Assembly (NCBI GenBank): GCA_021029095.1
Contig: JAJOHG010000011.1
Span: forward strand, 806,001-870,000
Length of the DNA stretch: 64,000 nt
Direction: 5' to 3'
From: Phellopilus nigrolimitatus
Lineage: Eukaryota > Basidiomycota > Agaricomycetes > Hymenochaetales > Hymenochaetaceae
Under the pieces are notes generated by a model. It ran no database searches, was not told where the DNA came from, and saw only the letters and a list, made by a program, of their open reading frames with translations. Shown one piece after another: positions 42,096-54,854 of the stretch. The position numbers were made by a program, and so were the translations under genes. The number at the start of each line of letters is the position of its first letter. Position 1 is the stretch's first letter.

Positions 42096-43064
42096 ATGGT
42101 GCCCAACCCGAGTGCGACGTACGCGCTGTCCGAGGCTGCAAGCGCAAGCGACGACCTAAATGATTATGATGTCGTCTCCGATCCCGACCCTCGCTCTCTC
42201 GACTCGAGCATTGCGGACCTCGACACGTCTCTTTCGGGTTCCCGGCGTCTTCGCGAACTGCCTGCGTCAGATGAAGCGAAGTCTCTATATGAGACTGCAG
42301 CGATGGATGCGGAGGATGTGCAGACGCTTGTTGACAAATCCGTCAAAGGTTATAAGAGGTCGGCAAGGAGCAGGTCCAGAGGACGCGGCGAAAGGGAGAA
42401 AACAATCAGAGTATATGTTGATGGAGTATTTGACATCTTACATGTTGGGTGAGATAATAAAATTCCATTGATTGTAAAAAAGACTAATCAAGAAGACTAG
42501 AACCGCACTGCAGCTACGTCAAGCAAAGCTCGCCTTTCCTTCTGTACACCTCCTCGTCGGTCCCTTCACCGACGTTCAATGCCGTGCACATGACATGAAC
42601 ACGTCCTTGCCCCATGTCGAACGCTGCGAGCTCGTGCGCCATATCCGGTGGGTTGACGAAGTCCTCTTCGATGCGCCTGTTGTGTTAGACGAAACGTTCC
42701 TCGTTCGGAATCGAATCGACTACGTCGCAGTTGAAGAGGGCAGCTCCGTTGATCCTGCTGTAAGCAAAGCGCGCCTGGCGGGATACGATCTTGTGAAAAG
42801 CATTGGTTTGTATAGATCATTGATTGACTTGAGATGCAAATTGACATATATCTTCTGTCAGGCAAGGCAATTCCAACTCGACGCACGCGGAACGTCCATA
42901 CATCGGTCCAGACTTATCCTCGAGAATCAGCTGTTTCGACGCCTGCGATGCCTCCTACGAAAGAGCTTGGATGTCTCACGTTCGCTGAGCACGAGTCACC
43001 TCGAATTCCGAAGCCTGCAGATGATGAGGATACTCCGGAACCACGGGAGGATTTTGGGGCTTAA
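42096..43064 (+). CDS. Choline-phosphate cytidylyltransferase-like protein with altered catalytic motif
   Basis: By family this would make CDP-choline from CTP and phosphocholine in the Kennedy pathway. Three exons, with introns near 42449-42501 and 42804-42862. The first about 105 residues are acidic then basic (KRSARSRSRGRGEREK). The nucleotidyltransferase domain begins RVYVDGVFDILHVG and continues after the intron TALQLRQAKLAFPSVHLLVG, VERCELVRHIRWVDEVLFDA and FLVRNRIDYVAVEE. The signature HxGH therefore reads HVGT. The later RTxGIST motif reads RTRNVHTS. Both changes affect residues known to be essential, so this is probably a diverged or inactive paralogue. The frame is otherwise intact. 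The membrane-binding helix typical of the enzyme is not seen; the end is EPREDFGA. Confidence 0.85.
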
Positions 43065-43345
43065 TTTGACCTTCTCTCATTCACACAGGTCATCGAGATT
43101 TGCCATAGATTCGTTCTTTTCTCTTCAAGAATATCCCAACTGGCTTCTGTATAATGGACTTGTTATGTACAATATTGTACCCGTATGTTGCTGTACGACT
43201 GCGTTACGTATGCATTCTACGACCACAGCTCATTTACTTCCTAATATTGACAGAAGCAGGTCTGCTAATTGTCCAATTCAGTGAAAAGATTTGAGTTTGT
43301 AATCATGAAGTTAGTTTCTCCGTCTACCGTGTTCTTTACAATACA

Positions 43346-44194
43346 TCATTCAACGGGTTTAGGCAGGTACTCATCATACAGAGCCAACAACTTCGGCCAC
43401 CTTCCACCATTGCGCCCTTCTAGCTTCTTCCACGCTGTGTCCGGGGTGACTCTTTTAATACAAAAGACGAGCGAGACCATCTCCATTTCGGAGTATGTCA
43501 CCTGGCTCTTTACGAGGCGATAATTGCCTGCCCCGAGCACGTCGAGGTGCGCCGCAAGCCCATCGAAGGAATTTTCAAATGCAGTCCAGGCCGCCGATTC
43601 TCCTTCAGCATCGCCGACTCGAGGGGCGATCTGCTCGGCCGACACACCAAACAGTTCCTTGCGCGTGGTAATGAACCACTCCGGGGTGGTCAGCTTGCTG
43701 GCGAACGCATGGATCATCACGGGAAATACAGCCATGAAGACGTCCCTCAGGTACTGGCGAAATACAGATTGGAAGACACGTGTTTCTGCAGAAGCGATCG
43801 CGGGGGGATGCTGCGGGTCGGGGTCCGGGAATGTTTCCTCGAGGAAGGCGGCGATAGTCGGCGAATCTGAGAGCGCGAACGTTGAGGCCGGGGCAGGTGG
43901 AGCGACGACTATGAAAGGTATCGTATAGTGCGGTCGGCCGTCGACCTTTTTTCCAGTCGGAGGCGCGCCTACGGATTTGCTGACCGCCTCAATTTCAGGA
44001 TATTCGATCCGCACTATTTGATAGGGGATCCGCTTGTAGTTGAGGAGAAGCCTGAGGACACGATGAAATTTTTGCAAAATGATCGAAGCTAAAAGCTCTC
44101 GCGCATACCTTATCCTCACAGCAAACGGAGAGATAGACCTCTCCTCGAGGAGAGAAGTGGTTTCATAGAAAGTGATCGAAGGGCGACCTGACAT
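43346..44194 (-). CDS. Glutathione S-transferase, etherase-like (GTE/Ure2-like) class
   Basis: Conjugates or removes glutathione; in wood-decay fungi this class is linked to detoxifying aromatic compounds. The start at 44194 gives MSGRPSITFYETTSLLEERS. A 54-nt intron that happens to be open in frame (about 44111-44058) is removed so that SPFAVRIRLLLNYKRIPYQI joins, a thioredoxin-fold N-domain in which Ser of SISPF could be the catalytic Ser. VRIEYPEIEAVSKSVGAPPT and DSPTIAAFLEETFPDPDP follow (the glutathione-gamma-glutamyl-binding DSxxI motif). The C-terminal helical domain covers about 150 residues to LLALYDEYLPKPVE. Confident in superfamily, fairly confident in class. Confidence 0.85.
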   Translation of the reverse strand: MSGRPSITFYETTSLLEERSISPFAVRIRYARELLASIILQKFHRVLRLLLNYKRIPYQIVRIEYPEIEAVSKSVGAPPTGKKVDGRPHYTIPFIVVAPPAPASTFALSDSPTIAAFLEETFPDPDPQHPPAIASAETRVFQSVFRQYLRDVFMAVFPVMIHAFASKLTTPEWFITTRKELFGVSAEQIAPRVGDAEGESAAWTAFENSFDGLAAHLDVLGAGNYRLVKSQVTYSEMEMVSLVFCIKRVTPDTAWKKLEGRNGGRWPKLLALYDEYLPKPVE

Positions 44195-44977
44195 TTCTGA
44201 GTTGGAAACTGCGAGTCGATGGCAATTTCTACTGAACCACCACAACTGTGGCCGCCCTTTTATGCTCCCGGTACATCACTTTCTCACAGAGGATGAGGGG
44301 AGTTAGAGAATCGTGACACATAATAGTGATCCCATTAGCAATGGTAAGCTTACTAACGTGTCAGTCATATCATACAGAGGCGCATTCGAAGCTCTTCATC
44401 GTCAATTATATGTAGATGAAGTCTGAGCGGTTGATGGGGTTGACAAAGGCGATGAAAGTGCTGTGTCAACATGATAAATATGTCTTAAATCTGAGGGCGC
44501 ATACCGAGGAGATCCACGTGAGACCGAATGCATCTCACAGAGGCCGAGTTGTCAGACTGATTGACACGGTAATGAAAACCGACATTGCGAAGAGACAGGC
44601 TTAGGCACTTGTCATGGGTGCCAGAAGCACCTCAGCACTAACACCGCTCATTCTATTGCCGTGTGTATAAAATGATGGAAAGTCAACTGATTACGAGGTT
44701 GGAAAACATACTTGCGTTTCTAACCATCTTGAGCATTGTCGTCTAAGTCTGTTGAGAAATCAACCCCTCTGAATCATGGTTAGAAAGCTCGTAGAAGTTG
44801 ATAATAAGTCAAATTATGCGCCTTGCTTGGGAGTATCGATGCGTGAGCTCGTATCCTTTCCCTTTAAACCTCACTTCGGACGCACAGGCAAATGGGTAAG
44901 CTAGCAGAGGGGCTCATAGGGAGAAAACGAAAAGAAAAACGTCATTTGATATTGATTGAGTCGCTGACTTGAAATCG
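44195..44977. other. Intergenic region, no gene recognised
   Basis: About 780 bases upstream of the GST gene. Short open frames only (for example 44416-44604) with no recognisable content. Confidence 0.4.
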
Positions 44978-45318
44978 TCAAGACCTTATCCGGCCTGCAG
45001 ATGTTCTCAAGAATAAGTCGGTATTGTCCCAATGCAGCTGAAATAAAGGGACTGAGTAAAGTAGCGTCCAGAAGAAAAATTCGAGGAGATATATGGCTTA
45101 TGTGAGCTTGATGTGGCGAGTTCTATTTGATTGTGTTTGGCGTAGTCGGAGTTCGAATGGTTTTCGTAGGGAATCTCGCGCGTTTACTACGGGTTAAACG
45201 ATATACTTGGTTTCGTTGTCTTCGCCTGCGCCACGGAGACGAAAATCCAGCACTAACTCACGAAATTGTCCGCGCCTGCGACCGGGATGAACTTCAGTGA
45301 ATGAGCCTTCAGGTCACT
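44978..45318 (-). pseudogene. 3' relic of a paralogue of the alpha/beta hydrolase at 34067
   Basis: From 45318 the minus strand reads DLKAHSLKFIPVAGADNF up to a GT donor. After about 250 bases of intron it reads LHWDNTDLFLRTSAGRIRS and a stop at 44978-44980. Both exons match the end of the hydrolase at 34067-35361, and the intron sequence near its acceptor is also nearly identical (44970-45065 versus 34070-34160). The intron has gained about 150 bases. No upstream exons are recognisable; an in-frame stop lies just 5'. A truncated duplicate. Confidence 0.8.
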
Positions 45319-45932
45319 TGTCTTCCACTTTTGCGGAGACTGAGGATCTGGTTGTTTGCTAAGCCTTGGCGACTGATATCTTTCGTTCTCTCAAGCGTCT
45401 TCTGGATAATACAAGTGATTTCTCTGAGACTGCAATGTCTTCGGCTTACAAGCAGCTATGCTGATCGTTTGGCAGAAGTCTTATGCAGGTTGGAGTCCAG
45501 ATATGTACACCTCAGCAATGTATTCAAGAACTGAAACCAACTCGCTCGTGTGAATACACTCTTGTGGTCCACGCGCTTCCTCTTGTGACCTGCTGGACTG
45601 AACGCTTTCCAATTTAGCATCTTTTGCCTCGTATTCAAACTGTTCGTCAGCGTCATTCTTCCGTCACTCTTCACGTCTTCTGAAGTAACCCCGACTTTCC
45701 TGCGACTCTAAAGCGGTTTCCCCGTTTACTTCAGCGAACCCTCTTTCCCCGCGATTCCTTGCAACCTGTGCGAGTACACTATTTGCAGCGTTATCTGCGA
45801 TGCGAATGACCAGGACTTGCGGAAGTGCGGAGAATTAAGGTCGAATACAAAACGTCGAGCATGGGCGAGAAACAATGCGACTCTTTATCAGTCCCTGGCT
45901 GACTCCCCGCCTTCCTCGCGCTGTGCTTCAAC
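45319..45932. other. Intergenic region upstream of the transporter
   Basis: About 610 bases, pyrimidine-rich, presumably containing the transporter promoter. No gene recognised. Confidence 0.4.
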
Positions 45933-48041
45933 ATGTCTCAGGTCGAGCATTCACCAACAACGTCGCGAGCATCTGATCCGGACAAGATAGGCACTGAGAA
46001 TCGCGATGAAGAATATATCCCTGGACCTCTTATGAAGCATGTACAAGCAATCGATAAAGACTTCGAAAACGCAGAGATAAAGGAGGCACGGAATGCCGCG
46101 TTTGCAGCGGCCGTTGCGAGTGGAGGGACTGACCCGCTCAGCAAAGCGGCGTTCGTCATATATGCATGCACGTTCCATTAGTTTTATCTACCTTTTGCTG
46201 CAGTTTTAGACTTGGGCTTATGCAGGTGCCGCCGCGGCTTTTATGTGTTCATGTGGAAATGGCTACGATGGCTCGCTTATGACTGCGATTAATGGCATGC
46301 CCCCATATCAGAACCGCTTCAATCAAGGTTAACTACTTTATCTCCGCATAGAAGTAAAACTACCATTGCGACTTACTAGGTGATTCAGGCAACTTGGGCG
46401 TCTCGACTGGGATTATTTTCTCCATCTACACCATAGGGCAGATGGCTGGCTCACTATGGGCCGGTCCTCTCTGCGATCGCTTCGGGCGCCGAGCAGGCAT
46501 GTTTATAGGTTGTCTTATGGTCATGATTGGCTCTGCAATCATTTCCTCGTCAATGCATCGTGGTCAGTTTATCGGGGGCCGATTCGTTCTGGGAATGGGA
46601 ATAGCTGTTGCGACTATTGGGGCCCCAACATACACAGTCGAAATTGCTCCTCCGCATTGGAGGTAAGTTTCTCTTTTTTTGCTTACGTATACAATACAGT
46701 TCGTTACCTTCTATCATCAGAGGCCGTCTTACCTCCCTGTACAATACCGGATGGAATGGTGGTGCCATACCTGCAGCGGCGATCACTCTTGGCACCTCTC
46801 GCATGACTTCCGACTGGTCTTGGCGTATCCCACTCATTATACAGGCCTTTCCCGCCACTCTGGTCGTCCTCACTGTATGGTTCTTGCCTGAAAGTCCGCG
46901 CTGGCAATACATGCACGGTCATGAAAAGACGGCATTCGACTTCTTGATTAAGTATCACGGTAATGGAGACCCGAACAACCCGATCGTCCAGCTTGAGATC
47001 GCGGAGTTTAGGGACAACATCAAATTGAACGGCTCGGATAAACGGTGGTGGGATTTTAAGTGAGCAGATAATTAGTTCTTGCAGAGCATTAAGATTCGAC
47101 GAGGTCAATGCTTTCTAGAGCTCTTGTAAAAACGCGAAATGCGAGATGGCGTGCGCTCATGGTTTTCCTGATGGGGTTCTTTGGTCAAATGTCCGGTAAT
47201 GGTCTGGGCTACTTCAACGTATGCATGCATATGAGTTCACTCGTCATTTTACTGAGAGGAAACCCCATTTTACTTATAGTTGTCGATCTATGAGGCCCTT
47301 GGTTTTGACACGCAAATGCAATTCAATATGAACCTCATCGGGACGTGTTGCAGCGCCGCCGCCGCTTGGTTTGCGGTCACTCTCGAAGACCGCATGCCTC
47401 GCCGCAAAGTTCTTGTGTGGGGAACATTATGTTGTTCGGTGCTGCTTGCAGTAAATGCGGGGTTTTCTGCTTTATGGGCTAGCTATGATGGTCAAGACGA
47501 AAATCTCAATGTCGGCCGTGCTGGCGCTGCATTCTTTTTCTTGTTCAGTGTCGTCTACGCATTTACCGTAAGTTTTGGAAAACAGTTACTTCCTCATCAT
47601 TGACGATTGCACTCCAGTACACCCCACTTCAGTCTCTATACCCGGCGGAGTGCCTCGAGACAACAACTCGCGCAAAAGGCGTATCCATGAAGATTTTCGT
47701 AATCTCTTGCACGTCCTTCATCAATCTCTTCTGTACGCCGATCGCGTACGGGAGAATCGGCTGGAAGTACATCCTCGTGTTCGTGTTCTGGGACGCGTTT
47801 GAAACTGTGATCTGGTACTTCTTCTGCGTCGAGACTGTCGGTTTCACGCTAGAAGAGCTTGACGACATATTCTCGGCACCCAATCCTGTCAAGGCTTCCA
47901 AGCAGAAAAAGAAGGTATATATCATATATCTCAGGCCTTGGGTAACTTTGATTGCTGCTCTCATGAAAATTGACGCACTTGCGCTTCTTTTCTTAGGTTG
48001 TCGTAAAGGAGACAGGAGACGTGCTCGTTGTCGAGCAGTAG
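45933..48041 (+). CDS. MFS sugar transporter (lactose permease / hexose transporter-like)
   Basis: Plasma-membrane proton symporter or facilitator for sugars. The start at 45933 opens a cytosolic N-terminal tail of about 80 residues. Transmembrane segments follow in the sugar-porter pattern: GAAAAFMCSCGNGYDGSLMT, GIIFSIYTIGQMAGSLWAGP with LCDRFGRRAGM (the loop 2-3 motif), RFVLGMGIAVATIGAPTYTV and PESPRW after TM6. The second half has FFGQMSGNGLGYFN, SIYEALGF, EDRMPRRKVLVWG (repeat of the RxGRR-type loop), TPLQSLYPAECLETTTRAKG and WKYILVFVFWDAFETVIWYF. The end is KETGDVLVVEQ with TAG at 48039-48041. At least six introns, all GT-AG. Fully consistent with an active 12-TM protein; sugar preference cannot be read. 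Confidence 0.92.
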
Positions 48042-51000
48042 TTTGCGAATTTTTGGTATTGGTAACTCGATGAGATATATTTTTGCTTGCAGTCGCGCAC
48101 CATTGGATTGTAAAAACATTCTTAGGTTGTGATTCGCTTCTTTTTCTTTAAGCAGAAAGGAGTTGCAGATCCACGTCGAGTCGCGCAGCACGGATTTCCA
48201 AGATAACCATACGAAACAATGATTGGATGATACTCAAAAGCAAGAATGCGCATTCAGATGGCCTGAAGACGTTTCGGGGGAAGGACTCTGTCTACTCAAG
48301 TACAAAATTTTCTACGCTAAGTTGACTATAACCGTGAACTCCTCTTGGCCTTAGTGATTATCTTCAGAACATGAAGTAGCTCTCGACTACATTTTAAGTC
48401 AAACGCGAGCATTAGTCGAAGTTGGATGTAGCGGAATTTGGAGGTGTCCTCTTTGGGAATGCTTGGGCATCGCGGCCGCAGAAGGATTGCAGGATCAAAA
48501 TGCATTGAAGCTAGGCCGGTGAAAGAAAAGGCGATAGAGCATCTGCGGCACCTCTTGTTGGCGTATAGATGTCATGAAGGGTGCGCGCCATGGCTGTATA
48601 GAGACGAGTTGCTGAGCTGTGTTCCTCTTGCTGCTGTTCGCGAAACTGCATCTGCTTCCGATTCTACTTCTGGTAAGCTGGATTGATCGTCTTTCGTGAT
48701 ACGAATATTTGATCTACCGCAGCCATCAAGTCGCCTTATGCCAAGAGCAGAGCACGGTCATTCTACAAGGGAATTCGGACGTTGCCGACAATTCTACGAG
48801 GTCCAGCTATTGTAACGAGAAGATAAGAGGCTTTATAGAAGTTGCCTACCTATTGCAATCGAGGTACGTAGCTCAGCTCTTCGTTACTCGTGAGCCGTTT
48901 ATCTTTAACTCAAGGCAGAATGAATCAAGCAAGCTTTACACGGGTATTTGATCACTTTCCTGTGTACACTGTTTCTTATCTCCATAGTACCTCGTAGGCC
49001 AATTCATTCGGCGGACTTCCAAAGCGCGAGAGTCGGCCAGTACGCAAAGACCTAGAAATGACGCTAGCTGAAATTTTCGACTCGAGCGGACCTGCAACGG
49101 CGGCTCGTTAACTTTTTACCTGTCCATGATGCGCACATTGCTCCGTTCTTGAAGACAAGATAGGCGCTTTTTCATTAGGATACCTCACGTTCGGATACAT
49201 CATTCAAAGCACTACTGAGCTTCTTCTTTTGTGCCTATTCACTCGATGAGCTTCTATATATGCCGACGAGTGATTCCTTATCTCGCCTAGGCCTTATGCG
49301 CGGTACTTTTAATCTACCTGGAAGAACAAGGATAAAACTCGCAGAGGCTTCGATTTCCGTGACTCATAGGTCCCTTTATTGAATTGAGAAACAATGTCCT
49401 AGCGCTGCACTCGAGTTTGGATCAAATAATAATAATCATTCAAGGCGATCAACGCTAATCCAATAATCCAGTGAGCATTTCGGTTTAAATTGACGTACTT
49501 ACGGATGCTAAATTCCAGTCGGAGAGGAACACTTTGAAACGATGATATCATCAGGTACCGAGATCGAGGCCATGCTCCCTTCCCTCCGAGTACTGTGTAT
49601 GTTCTCTTGGCTATGACTCCTCGATGAAGGGGTGTCGGGCGCACAATTTCCGAACGGGAACATGCAAGGTCTCGTAACCCGTCTACAATCAGGCCGACAA
49701 GGAACATGCCTTATCGCGCTGCAAAGCGTCTTTCACGTATGTAAACTCGAGAAGAAAAAGATTCCTCTGAGTCGTCTCAGACTCCGCTCTCGTAGTGTGA
49801 GAAGCCGAATACAATTTTCTGTTACGTAGCAAGGTCCGCAAAGTCCGCACTTTTGAAGTGAATCCTCGAAGATGCAATGAGATGCAACGAAATGGCGTCA
49901 GTCCTGCCGCGATAGATTTAGTCAAAGGGTGTGTCGATCAAAACAGGTAAGGGACTGGCGCGGGCTCCGTATCTCCGCGTCGACGTCAGAATTGATGCGG
50001 CCCGAATTGCGGAGACCAAGAAATCTGAATGAATACCTGAAAAGTCTCATCGTGGACAAGGATGCTTGCTGCAATCGTGCAATGTACAAAGAATAAGTTC
50101 ATATCGAGTACTGGCAGCCCAGATCCTCAATTATGGGAGCTCTGAGATACAATTTGAGTCGTCTTCTACAAACAAGAGTCCTGTCGGTCAGTAATACAGA
50201 TTGACGGGTATCCGATTACGCATGATGTCGGAATGGGGATCATGATAATTGGTGTGCGAGCTGATAAATGAAGGTAGGGTCCGGGAGAAATCAGATGAGC
50301 AAAGGGATAATAAGGAAGAAAACGGGATACGGAAACGAAGTGGGAGGAAAATGCTGGATGCGTATGGCACAGGGACGAAGCCATCCATCCCCGTACAATC
50401 GATGGTATTGGAGCCATGAGAATTTTGATCCCGGTATAAGCAATCAAACAGAGAAACACCAAGCGGGTATAGGTCCGGATATTATCAAAGTAATCCGAGT
50501 TACACGGTTGCGACTGCGCGGCCGGTGGATTGGCATTGCCAACAAAACTCCTCGTATTTTATGACAGGCCTCTGAATTTCTGGTCCTAGATGCTACAGGA
50601 TGGACATTTAGCGGCACAAGAATGAGCTTCGTAAAATGCGGATAGACTCACGCTGGTGCAGGACCCGTTTTTGCATGTTTGCGGGTGTTGGATGCTGCGT
50701 TCACAGAGACGCGACCCACAATCAAGCATTGCGACTACATGGAGACGAACGAAATGCTGTTAAAAGCGCGCTTCAACGACATGCCTAACATTTCTACAGT
50801 CAACAGAGATAGTTGCCACGTACTCCGCACTTCTGGTAGAGTCTTCCGTCACTAAACGAAAACCGGTCAGCTACACCTCAAAAGCAAGACTAAAAGATTA
50901 CTTACGCAATATAGCGACACATGAGATAGATGGGTGGAAATAGTATGCTTGGTCAGAGTAGATGGGTGGGTGCCGAAATATGTAGGGAGGAGTAGTGGAG

Positions 51001-53246
51001 GTATCCTCTTTATACAGCTTTGGCTGTGATAACGAAGTGCCAAATTGAGTTACAAAGGGTCATTAGCTTCTTAGCCGACGAAGTCCCAAAGAACCCTACT
51101 TACGGGTCTTTGGCGGAAGCAACGTGCCGCGGCATGATTTATAAGAGTTAAGTATCGGAAGCAATCCACATGGGAGCCGGCTGCCAATTATCTGAGCCGA
51201 ACTTATCTTGGAGTCCGTGGATGAGATTTGCAAAGTGCAGGTAGAAGAGCTTCACTGACCGGCTGCGTATCAGAAGACGAGAAGAGATGGTGAGCCACTT
51301 GATTCGATACATCCAACGCCATTCTATCGAATCGATGATTCTGTGCATGCGCAGTAGAGTTTCTGAGGCAAAACGATAGGATATAACATTATCAGGGACA
51401 GTTTAATCGTCGTTCAAACGAAGGCAGGACCCACTTTCAATTTTAGCCAATTCGAATTGAACAACTCGTGCGTACGGCACAGCAGTTGATTTTGTAGATC
51501 AACATGCTTCGGCATGTATGTAAGCGGTCCGTGCCGACGAGCGCGACTTGCGAGCACGTTTCCTCTTCCAATATTAACTTTCATTTCATTTTTGCTTTTT
51601 ATGTACTAAGAATTGCACGTCCTTTAATCCGACAGTTCTGTGTAGCGCCTGTCACTCTCCGCCACAGAAAACTGACTCATTTACACAGAATTTATCTCTT
51701 CTAAACCACGAAGACTTGTCAGTTGATCTCCCTTTTCATTTCTTTCTTGAACCTGCCACTGTTTAACAATTTGTCGTATTTGATCAGACATATAATTCTT
51801 CCGAGCTTTGCCGCATCACGGGACTCTTGTTTTTCTCAGGCAAAAGATCTTCAAGCCAGCATGATCTAGAGATCGCTTCGGTGCCTTCGGTGTACAGTGA
51901 AGTACATTGACTTCAACCGCTTCTCCGTCTCTTTGACAGCGTTGCGAAGTTGAAAACAAAAAACTTCTCAACTTCCGCGGGGATTTCAACCCTCCTTGCG
52001 GTGTTCTCTTTGAAATAGCGAACGCGTTCGCAAGCCACCATAACTGCCGTACTTTTTGCTGAAGATAGCAGATGGTCTTCTAGATCGAGATGGTAAAAAC
52101 GTGCCATTCATGGAGTCTGACCCTCTTCCCTGTCCAACAGGTACATATCATATGATGTCTAGCTCATGACTTCTGACGGTCTTTGTCGAGGTTTAAATGC
52201 TCGGGAAGATGTCGGGATCCCCACTATAATCCTTTCTCGAAGTTAACTACACTAATTTTGTATCCACAAGCTTCCGTGCTGAAAGCATGAACAGCACGAG
52301 GCTCATTTTCTTCATGATTCCGTGCGCCCGCACTCGCTCCCTCTATGGCACCACCATGGCTGTCGATGAAGACGAAAGCATGACTCGTAAGCTGAGCCAG
52401 AAGCTTTCAAGAAAGGCTGAGTCAAGATCGAGATTAGCATGCCGGCGGAAAATATCAAGCCCTTTATTATAAGATATTTGGCACCGGCTGGATACGATCC
52501 TCACAAGAAGTCAACGTGGGAGAAGCAGATTCATAGCATGATGCTTATTGCCGCTTTCCTCCCACCTGAAATAAGAATCCTAAGTTTTTGAGATAAATAT
52601 GTTCACTCTAATTTGCGTTTTCCTATATTCCTCGTCACAGAAAAATCGCTACAATGGATCTCGCCCCGCAGACTATATTTCCATTCTTGAGTAATTCTCT
52701 CCGGAGTCCGTAAGTCCTGATGGACATTATGATTGTTCACATTCCTTTCAGGAAGAAGGCATTGATCTGCGTCAGTTTGGAGCTGATAATATAAATACAG
52801 AGCCGAGTCATACTCATAAGCGTTATATCGCAGCAGAGACGGAGACCGGAAGGCTTCTTCTCATTAGAGCCTTCGCCGACGGAGCCCAAGCTATTAATTA
52901 TCACTACTAATAGCTCTGCGATGATCGTTACGGACATTGAACACGTGGACGTACATGCGGAGTAAAGACAAACAGCGCATACGTATAATGTAGATAACAC
53001 GCATATGCTGCCATATGCCGCATATAGTGTTCAGTCTTTGAAAAAGCCGAATCACGCCAAACATTTGATCCAGGATGATATACTAGGGAAACCTCATCGC
53101 GTATACCCTAAACGAGAACTAAAAAACCAGCGTGATTTTACGTACGTTCATGTGACAGTCGCGCAACAGAGGTGAGTTATATTGCAAGGCCGATTAGTAC
53201 TACTTTTAGGCAGTCGCAATTCTACAAATACAGATAGATATACGCC
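48042..53246. other. Gene-poor region of about 5.2 kb
   Basis: No open frame above about 105 codons and none with recognisable content. I looked for tRNA B-boxes, terminal inverted repeats and tandem repeats and saw none that hold. Two weak coding-like stretches exist on the minus strand: 50462-50166 (hydrophobic, MVFLCLIAYTGIKILMAPIP) and 52107-51913 (MARFYHLDLEDHLLSSAKST). Neither could be extended convincingly. Could be old decayed sequence or heavily spliced unknown genes. Confidence 0.4.
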
Positions 53247-54854
53247 TCATTTCCGTGGCCTCTTTGCATCACAGCCAACGCTCCACTTGGAGCCCTTCTT
53301 ATGCCTCTCAAACGAGTCAAGGCGAGCAAAAGGTTCTTCCCTTTTGCACCAGCTGTTGTTACAGTACTTCAGCTTGTCAGCAGTAACGTGCTTTAGAGTT
53401 TGCGTCATATGTTTGTGGAGATTTTCCTTCGTAGCAAATCCCTTATTGCATTCTTCACAGCGAAGGCTCCCGCCTGCAGTTGGGATGTCGTAAGACATCT
53501 TCAGCTTCTTTGCAGCTGGACCAGAATTTTTCGACGGAGTTGCCTTCCGCTTCGTCTTCGACGAACCTGCCTTTTTCGTTTTAGAGCTCGAGGAAGGTCC
53601 GGCAGTGCCATTTGAACGCTGTGTGGCAACAACCAAGGATGCGTCCGCACCAACGTATTGAGGGATTCCCGTGTCCACCATACTCTCAGTCAGAGAGCCG
53701 GTGGACACCATACCGGGCTGCATGGGTGCGACTTCCTCAGATGGGAAGGAGAGAGGAGAGGATCTTGCTAGAGGAAAAGGCTGAGGGGCGCCCGCTGAAG
53801 AAACACCTGCATGCATATCCGGCGGTGGCGTCAGATATCCTGCATGCATCTGCATCGCAGGAGGACTGCCGCTCCTGGGGCTACCAGAAAATATGTATAG
53901 ACGTGTGAGCACAGAATAACAACCAAGATCAGGAATCCACACACCCGTCCACGTGGGCCGATACAGTCTCGACACTTTGTGTGGCCGATCCACTTAGGTT
54001 AAGAATCAAGTTAGCATCTAGCAAAAGAGAAGGATAAAATGTCACCGACCTCTGGCCCAAATCAGCGGGCTCCGTTAAGGGCGTGCCCCTGCAGGTGCGA
54101 AGGTATTGTGAGTGAGTGCTGTCAACAAATCCGAAGGGAAAAGAAGAAACGCGTACTGCCAAGCCACGTGGACCGTTGGTCCCTGCTCAACCACTATTGC
54201 AGCGTCCGCCGGAAGACCGCCGTACTCCGGGGGAGGTGTCAGGTATGCACCGTGAGCGAGTAAATCTGACCCGGATTGTCTGTTTGCAAATTGCATAGAC
54301 ACGTATGAGCAAAACGTAAACCTAATACAGAAAGGCACATACCTATCTTCAGGGGACGGCGCGGCTTCTTCATTCCCTGTGGCCGAGCTGTTGAAGGTCA
54401 AAGTCAAATCCTGCAGAAGCGAGCACTGCAGTGCCACTCACGCCGGTGCTTGGGCGGTCAACTCGGCCGGAGCCACAGTGGACGTGTCGCTGTGAAGGCG
54501 AAGGCATCGATAGCGCGTCCTTTCCGGTAAGAGACGAAGGGAAATGGAAAAACACGTACTATAAAGTCACAGGCACCTCCGGTCCCTGCTCAACCATAAG
54601 CCAGCCTCCGTCGTCCACCTCATGACGAAGTTCCACGAGCTCTAGGTCGTTGTCGGTGTCTTCTCGTCCCACATTGATTGCGGGAGCATCATCTGATAAT
54701 GGATGTGCCCTGCGAGACAGTCCCGTGATGTTCAGACGCGGTGAAAGCAGTAGCATGTACGGTGAATTACGCACCTGTGCAGGTTGTGGTATTCCCACAG
54801 CGGCAGATCGAATATATCAGAGATGTCTAGATTCGAGACATCGTCAGTCAGCAT
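53247..54854 (-). CDS. C2H2 zinc-finger protein, tandem copy 1
   Basis: Probable nuclear DNA-binding protein; target unknown. The start at 54854 gives MLTDDVSNLDISDIFDLPLW. Seven or eight short introns join exons in phase, including LVELRHEVDDGGWLMVEQGP, YDTSTVAPAELTAQAPA, RQSGSDLLAHGAYLTPPPEY and SATQSVETVSAHVDG. The last exon holds a Ser/Lys-rich linker (SSSSKTKKAGSSKTKRKATP, a likely nuclear localisation signal). A C2H2 finger follows (CEECNKGFATKENLHKHMTQ then TLKH), with a second Cys/His-containing block (YCNNSWCKREEPFARLDSFE then RH) that may be a degenerate finger. It ends KRPRK. It shares its N-terminal acidic half and promoter region with the paralogue at 60206-62163. Divergence is greatest in the linker. 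Confidence 0.78.

Noticed and set aside
50166..50462. Minus-strand hydrophobic open frame in the gene-poor region
   Set aside because: Could not be extended by splicing to a convincing protein; composition alone can explain the hydrophobic stretch.
51913..52107. Minus-strand open frame of 64 codons that looks coding-like
   Set aside because: No adjoining exons found and no family recognised; too short to report as a gene.
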